38,235 nt of DNA from Cypionkella psychrotolerans (lineage in GTDB: Bacteria > Pseudomonadota > Alphaproteobacteria > Rhodobacterales > Rhodobacteraceae). Numbering within the stretch: position 1 is the stretch's first letter; the number at the start of each line of letters is the position of its first letter. Location: NCBI RefSeq assembly GCF_001294535.1, contig NZ_LGIC01000084.1, positions 1 to 38,235 on the forward strand, given 5' to 3'. Below the pieces are notes generated by a model that searched no databases, was not told the origin of the DNA, and was given only the letters and a program-made list of their open reading frames with translations. Shown here piece by piece: positions 34,759 through 38,235 of the stretch. Position numbers and translations under genes: made by a program.

Positions 34759-35166
34759 TTACGAATTCGGCATCGTTGTGCAGGATTTCGCGGTCAGGAA
34801 CACCGCCGCTTTGCGGATCACATGCGGATCGCCGGTCAGAAAAAACCGGCCCTTGGAAATCTGGCCCTGCAACCGTGGCTCGGCGACCAGATTGCCACAG
34901 ATAAAAATCGAGATCACCCGCCCTTGCGGACTTTGCGTAAAGATCGCCAACGCCTCAACCCACTCTGGCGTCACCGTTACGTCCAGCGCATCCTGATTGT
35001 TGAAATCCTTGATCACTGTGGCGCTTGCAATCGCCTTGGGCGGCAAATCCAAAGCCTGCGTGTCAAACTCGAAATGCAAAAACCCCTCGTCGCCAGCAAA
35101 GGCAACGAAGGGAGTCATAATACAAGCAATGAGGGCAAGGGCGTTTGATTTCAACGCCTTGCCCAT
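34759..35166 (-). CDS. Exported protein resembling the SecDF P1 head domain
   Basis: 135 residues with a signal peptide (ALALIACIMTPFVAFAGDEG). The mature part resembles the P1 head subdomain of SecD/SecF: TVTPEWVEALAIFTQSPQGR, then VISIFICGNLVAEPRLQGQI and KGRFFLTGDP, a pattern like the 'LAI..DG.V.S.P.I...I..G...I.G' of SecD. SecD proper is not nearby. It may bind periplasmic substrates or simply reuse the fold; function unknown. It starts 4 bp after the adhC stop, so it is cotranscribed with it. Confidence 0.6.
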   Translation of the reverse strand: MGKALKSNALALIACIMTPFVAFAGDEGFLHFEFDTQALDLPPKAIASATVIKDFNNQDALDVTVTPEWVEALAIFTQSPQGRVISIFICGNLVAEPRLQGQISKGRFFLTGDPHVIRKAAVFLTAKSCTTMPNS

Positions 35167-35170
35167 TTGA

Positions 35171-36301
35171 TTAATACACCACCACCGCGCGGATGCTTTC
35201 GCCGGAATGCATCAGATCAAACCCCTTGTTGATGTCCTCCAGCGGCAGGATATGGGTGATCAGGCTGTCGATCTCGATCTTGCCGTCCATGTACCAATCG
35301 ACGATTTTCGGAACGTCCGTACGGCCGCGTGCGCCTCCGAAGGCGGTGCCTTTCCAGACCCGGCCTGTGACCAGTTGGAACGGCCGCGTCTCAATCACCG
35401 CTCCCGCGGGTGCCACGCCGATGATGATCGACTGACCCCAACCGCGATGGGTGCATTCCAAAGCATCCCGCATCACTTTGACGTTGCCGGTGCAATCAAA
35501 CGAGTAATCCGCGCCGCCGATCTTATCAAACGCGGTCTTGGTCAGATCGACAATCGCCTGCACCACCGAACCTTCGATTTCTTTCGGGTTGATGAAGTGG
35601 GTCATCCCGAACTTCTCGCCCCAAGCCTTTTTGTCGTTGTTCAGATCTACGCCGATGATCATCCGCGCGCCCGCCATTTTCAGGCCCTGAATGACGTTCA
35701 GACCAATGCCGCCCAGACCAAACACCACGGCGGTGGCGTCATGTTCCACCTTGGCGGTGTTCAGCACCGCGCCAATCCCGGTGGTAACCCCACAGCCGAT
35801 GTAGCAAATCTTGTCAAACGGCGCATCCTCGCGCACCTTGGCCAAGGCAATTTCGGGCACAACCGTGTGGTTGGCGAAGGTCGAGCAGCCCATGTAGTGA
35901 TGGATCGGCGTGCCATCCAGCATCGAGAACCGCGAGGTGCCGTCCGGCATCAGCCCCTGCCCCTGCGTCGTACGAATGGCAGTGCAGAGGTTGGTTTTCT
36001 GGCTAAGGCACGAAGGACATTCCCGACATTCCGGGGTGTACAGCGGGATGACGTGATCGCCGACTTTCAGCGATTTCACACCCGGGCCAACGGCAATGAC
36101 CACGCCCGCACCTTCGTGCCCCAAGATCGCCGGGAATAACCCTTCCGGGTCGGCCCCAGACAGGGTGAATTCGTCAGTATGGCAAATACCGGTGGCCTTG
36201 ATTTCCACCAGAACCTCGCCCTCTTTCGGGTCGGCGAGGTTAACCTCCATGATTTCAAGCGGTTTGCCTGCGGCAATGGCGACGGCTGCACGGGTGCGCA
36301 T
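35171..36301 (-). CDS. adhC: S-(hydroxymethyl)glutathione dehydrogenase / class III alcohol dehydrogenase
   Basis: 376 residues. Oxidises the glutathione adduct of formaldehyde to S-formylglutathione and also reduces S-nitrosoglutathione. Catalytic zinc ligands Cys40, His62 (with Glu63) and Cys170; structural zinc Cys92, Cys95, Cys98 and Cys106. The nucleotide fold has GLGGIGLNV and an Asp (VDLNND) that favours NAD. The start at 36301 has GGAGG upstream; the long upstream frame has no homology. It heads a run with the SecDF-head-like gene and ybaK-type gene. No promoter was convincing by eye. Confidence 0.97.
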   Translation of the reverse strand: MRTRAAVAIAAGKPLEIMEVNLADPKEGEVLVEIKATGICHTDEFTLSGADPEGLFPAILGHEGAGVVIAVGPGVKSLKVGDHVIPLYTPECRECPSCLSQKTNLCTAIRTTQGQGLMPDGTSRFSMLDGTPIHHYMGCSTFANHTVVPEIALAKVREDAPFDKICYIGCGVTTGIGAVLNTAKVEHDATAVVFGLGGIGLNVIQGLKMAGARMIIGVDLNNDKKAWGEKFGMTHFINPKEIEGSVVQAIVDLTKTAFDKIGGADYSFDCTGNVKVMRDALECTHRGWGQSIIIGVAPAGAVIETRPFQLVTGRVWKGTAFGGARGRTDVPKIVDWYMDGKIEIDSLITHILPLEDINKGFDLMHSGESIRAVVVY

Positions 36302-36414
36302 GGGGGGATCCTCCGAGGTGGTTTGGGCCAGATGAAATTTGCGCCAAACTGGGCCAACCCGCGAAAAATTGCAACGCTGGAAACGACCTGTTTCGGGTTG
36401 TTGCCGCTTTCGTG

Positions 36415-36444
36415 GTTGCTGCAGCGGCGCGGGGCGGGCTAAGA
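36415..36444 (+). promoter_or_regulatory. Possible promoter of the I78-type genes
   Basis: TTGCTG, 18 bp, TAAGAA on the plus strand in the divergent gap between adhC and the first I78-type gene. Moderate match. Confidence 0.4.
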
Positions 36445-36478
36445 ATGCGAGATCTTTTGTAGGAAGTTCCGCGCGCGC

Positions 36479-36799
36479 ATGGTTGCCTTGTTTTCCCCTT
36501 TTCTGCGCCGGAACATGGTGGGTGTTCTGGCTGCGGCTTGCCTCACGGCTTGTGCCATGGGCGGGCAGGTGCGGATGGGCCCCGTGTCGAAAATGCTGAA
36601 ACCGCAGCCAGATCTGTGCGACGCGGCGGCCCTGATTGACGTCGTGGGCCAGCCGTTTACCCAGCTCGCCGATTATCCGCTGGCAGGCCCGCTGCGGGTG
36701 TTGTGGCCTGAGCAAGAAATCACCGATGAGGTCGTCCCCAATCGGCTCAACGCAGAAGTCACTAACGATCAGCTGATCCTGCGGCTATCTTGTGGGTAG
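36479..36799 (+). CDS. I78-type peptidase-inhibitor-like lipoprotein 1
   Basis: 106 residues. A signal with RR and hydrophobic stretch ending LTAC (lipidated cysteine) is followed by a short linker and an I78-like inhibitor domain: CDAAALIDVVGQPF, LRVLWPEQEITDEVVPNRLN and ending LRLSCG. I78 inhibitors of the Aspergillus elastase type form a small alpha/beta fold with a disulfide. AGGAAG precedes the ATG at 36479; a later Met would give too short a signal peptide. Paralogous to the next gene. Confidence 0.78.
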   Translation: MVALFSPFLRRNMVGVLAAACLTACAMGGQVRMGPVSKMLKPQPDLCDAAALIDVVGQPFTQLADYPLAGPLRVLWPEQEITDEVVPNRLNAEVTNDQLILRLSCG

Positions 36800-36818
36800 T
36801 CAATAAAAAGGTGCCGCC

Positions 36819-37103
36819 ATGCGTTTCTCTGCTCTGCTGCTTACCCTGCCCATCGCCCTGATGGGCTGCCTGCCCGAACCAGAACCACCCGCGAGCGAGC
36901 CCTCGCCCATCGAAGATGCCTGTGAGGCCAGTGGCTTGCAGGATTTGGTCGGACAAAGCGCGAAAAAGCTGGAAGTGATGCGCTTCGCCCATACGGTACG
37001 GATCATCCGGCCCGGTATGGCGGTGACGATGGATTATTCGCCCGAACGGCTAAACATTGAGGTCAATGCCGCCGAGATCATCACCCGCGTCAGTTGCGGC
37101 TGA
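36819..37103 (+). CDS. I78-type peptidase-inhibitor-like lipoprotein 2
   Basis: 94 residues. Lipoprotein signal (MRFSALLLTLPIALMGC) with a Pro/Glu-rich linker, then the I78 fold: CEASGLQDLVGQSAKK, HTVRIIRPGMAVTMDYSPER, LNIEVNAAEIITRVSCG. It keeps the family's RxIRPG and DYxPxRLN hallmarks better than its neighbour. AAGGTG ribosome-binding site. Together with the upstream gene it may guard the periplasm or outer membrane against proteases (inference). Confidence 0.88.
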   Translation: MRFSALLLTLPIALMGCLPEPEPPASEPSPIEDACEASGLQDLVGQSAKKLEVMRFAHTVRIIRPGMAVTMDYSPERLNIEVNAAEIITRVSCG

Positions 37104-37106
37104 ACC

Positions 37107-37139
37107 CACTGGCCGCAGGTGCAAGTCCTGCGGCCAGTG
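37107..37139. terminator. Convergent terminator hairpin
   Basis: CACTGGCCGCAGG / CCTGCGGCCAGTG, a perfect 13-bp stem with a 7-nt loop, between the convergent I78-type gene and cytochrome c' gene. Expected to serve both strands. No T-run on either side. Confidence 0.75.
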
Positions 37140-37150
37140 CGATTGAATGG

Positions 37151-37594
37151 TTACTTGCTCGCCACGCGGAAGGTGGTGTGGCAATCCTTGCAGGCGCCGC
37201 CAATCGCGCCCATCCCGGCTTTGATGCCCTCCGCCGAGGCCACATCCAACGCGGTCGCGGCAGTGTTCAAGGCGTTGGCCTTGCCGACGAAATCATCCCA
37301 ATTCGTCCAAATCTCGGGCTTGGCGCCCGAGGCCGGATCGTTGCCCGCCTTCTCAAACTTGACATGAACATCGGCGGAACCCGCGACCAAATTGGCCTTG
37401 GCGGCTTCAGCGGCAGTGGCGTCATAAGCGACCTCACCCGAGGCCATGCCGCCCAAGGCTTTGGCGGCACCGCCAAAGGACTTCATCAGATCCTTCTGGG
37501 CAATCACTAAGGGATCGGTGGCCTAAACTTCAGCAAAGGCGATACCTGCGAAAAGGGTCAGTGCGGTGGCGAGGGCTTTGGTGGCTAAACGCAT
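37151..37594 (-). pseudogene. Cytochrome c' (class II) interrupted by an amber codon
   Basis: Read through, the frame encodes a signal peptide (MRLATKALATALTLFAGIAF then AEV), an in-frame TAG (37525-37523), and ATDPLVIAQKDLMKSFGGAA continuing in the same frame to the heme motif CKDCHTTF near the end, the layout of a class II cytochrome c'. The stop lies just after the predicted cleavage site, so normal translation yields only the signal peptide. Restarting at the GTG at 37507 or later Met would give a protein without export and therefore without heme. GGAG precedes the ATG at 37594. Recent pseudogene or sequencing error are both possible. Confidence 0.8.
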
Positions 37595-37710
37595 GAGAGA
37601 ACTCCGGGTTGAGACAAGAGGCTCAGTATAGCCAAAGCTTTGCAGACGGGAACAGACTTTGGTCTGATCGGGCGGAAATGAGGGCTGTGGCTCTGACCGG
37701 GAAACAGGAG

Positions 37711-37817
37711 CCGCCTCGGGGCCCATCGAGGCCCCGCTCGGCGGCGCTGCCGGGGAATGGATGGGAGGCCGGGCGCGGGCTGTGGCGTTGCATTTGAGTA
37801 TTTGTCAAAGAGCAAAT
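37711..37817 (+). repeat. Long inverted repeat, left arm
   Basis: Begins CCGCCTCGGGGCCCATCGAG, continues to a conserved GCTGCCGGGG, has a variable middle, and ends GTTGCATTTGAGTATTTG plus AAGAGCAAA. Over the first 45 bases it matches the reverse complement of 38030-38074 at 44. Upstream of the broken cytochrome c' gene. Confidence 0.8.
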
Positions 37818-37968
37818 CCCGTTAGCGAAGCGTTAACCCAAACCTGCGAATTTATCTCCACGGTACAGGGAGGAGTCCCGATGACCGTAAAGAGCAAGTC
37901 GCCCCGGCCCGCCTGCATAGCTTCCAGCGGATCGGATCGGTGCCGCGTGGCCGGGGCGCGATCTTTGC
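37818..37968. other. Foldable spacer between the inverted repeats
   Basis: 151 bp without a supported gene. It holds a nested hairpin (ACGGT...ACCGT around GGGA-GGAG-TCCC, about 37860-37889), an ATG at 37881 with a strong-looking GGAGG, and a stem CGCCCCGGCC / GGCCGGGGCG, flanked further out by AAAGAGCAA pairing with TTGCTCTTT of the right arm. It may be a structured RNA or a repeat-derived spacer. The ATG-led frame is open to the window's end and crosses the right repeat arm and the antisense of the peptidoglycan-binding gene, so I do not call it a gene. Confidence 0.5.
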
Positions 37969-38074
37969 ATTGCTCTTTTGCAAATACTCAAATGCAACCT
38001 GCCCGCCGGCGCACCGCTGGGCAGCCCTCCCCCGGCAGCGCCGCCGAGCGGGCCCTCGATGGGCCCCGAGGCGG
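37969..38074 (-). repeat. Long inverted repeat, right arm
   Basis: Reverse-complement partner of 37711-37817, with the same ATTTGAGTATTTG block and the same GC-rich block. The variable middles differ. It lies just past the stop of the peptidoglycan-binding-domain gene. Confidence 0.8.
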
Positions 38075-38088
38075 CACCCCGGTTCGGG

Positions 38089-38235
38089 TCAACGCAGGGC
38101 TTGCAGAATCTCCAGGCTCGGGTAGCCGTCCAGCACCATACCGCGCGCGCGCTGAAATGCCTTCACTGCCGCCACGGTCAGCGGGCCGACTTTGCCATCG
38201 GCTGTGCCCGAATAGACGCCTGCAGTCAGCAGAAG
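38089..38235 (-). CDS. Peptidoglycan-binding domain protein, C-terminal end
   Basis: Only the last 48 codons are inside the window; the gene continues to the right. The sequence LLLTAGVYSGTADGKVGPLT then VAAVKAFQRARGMVLDGYPS and LEILQALR fits the end of a PG_binding_1 domain (Y/G-x-DGxxGPxTxxAVxxFQ), which docks enzymes on the cell wall. The catalytic or other part cannot be seen. Confidence 0.8.
   Translation of the reverse strand, partial: LLLTAGVYSGTADGKVGPLTVAAVKAFQRARGMVLDGYPSLEILQALR

Noticed and set aside
36317-36342. TTTGGGCCAGATGAAATTTG near adhC as another copy of the dispersed repeat
   Set aside because: It lacks the C-rich block and ATA; similarity is limited to the right half and could be chance.
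37881-38235. ATG with a strong GGAGG site, open to the window end
   Set aside because: The frame runs through the repeat arm and then antisense to the peptidoglycan-binding gene; the translation is Arg/Pro/Ser-rich and without domain. The GGAGG may be part of a hairpin loop.

Overview
The window looks like a chromosomal segment of an alphaproteobacterium, most likely a member of the Rhodobacteraceae. Grounds: high G+C, the alpha-type gene order tuf / tRNA-Trp / secE-nusG / rplKAJL / rpoBC / rpsL-rpsG-fusA-tuf, rpoB and rpoC of 1377 and 1408 residues, a 64-residue one-helix SecE, a class II cytochrome c', tandem I78-type inhibitor lipoproteins, and dispersed intergenic palindromes of a kind common in that family. 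The genus cannot be fixed by reading alone.

Layout. 1-3.7 kb, minus strand: the str operon rpsL-rpsG-fusA-tuf (tuf cut by the window edge), with a good promoter at 3646-3674 and a hairpin-rich leader. 3.7-10.5 kb, mostly minus strand: an accessory block between rpoC and rpsL holding a four-gene envelope-glycolipid cassette (GT2, LAB_N-domain membrane protein, GT-C transferase, PAP2 phosphatase), an EamA transporter, an AraC-family regulator coupled to a YbhB/PEBP-like exported protein, and a run of three small, unrecognised membrane proteins, two of them only 29 and 55 residues. 10.5-22.8 kb, minus strand: rpoC, rpoB, rplL, rplJ, rplA, rplK, nusG, secE, with hairpins in nearly every intercistronic gap, including a promoter followed about 50 nt later by an intrinsic terminator between secE and nusG. 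22.8-26.3 kb: msrBA, tRNA-Trp with its own promoter, a DUF2798-like protein, a papain-like-fold protein and the second, complete tuf. 26.4-38.2 kb: accessory genes, including two lipoproteins, a PhzF-like protein divergent from a cytochrome P450, a RidA protein, a NYN/LOTUS protein, a thiamine-diphosphate enzyme, a YbaK-type deacylase, a stand-alone SecDF P1-head-like protein, class III alcohol dehydrogenase, two I78-type lipoproteins, a cytochrome c' gene broken by an in-frame amber codon, and the end of a peptidoglycan-binding-domain protein.

How it fits together. The core is the transcription and translation machinery (RNA polymerase, ribosomal proteins, NusG, EF-G, EF-Tu, SecE). Accessory genes are inserted at the two joints of the ancestral order (rpoC|rpsL and tuf|secE). 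The more unusual signals are a decayed cytochrome P450 fragment that now encodes, on its opposite strand, the tail of the PhzF-like protein; the short promoter-terminator unit in front of nusG; two touching perfect 20-bp palindromes between rpoB and rpoC; one inverted-dimer repeat shared by two translation-operon gaps; and a pair of inverted, roughly 107-bp repeats near the right end that enclose a foldable spacer. I saw no CRISPR array, prophage, transposase or replication origin.
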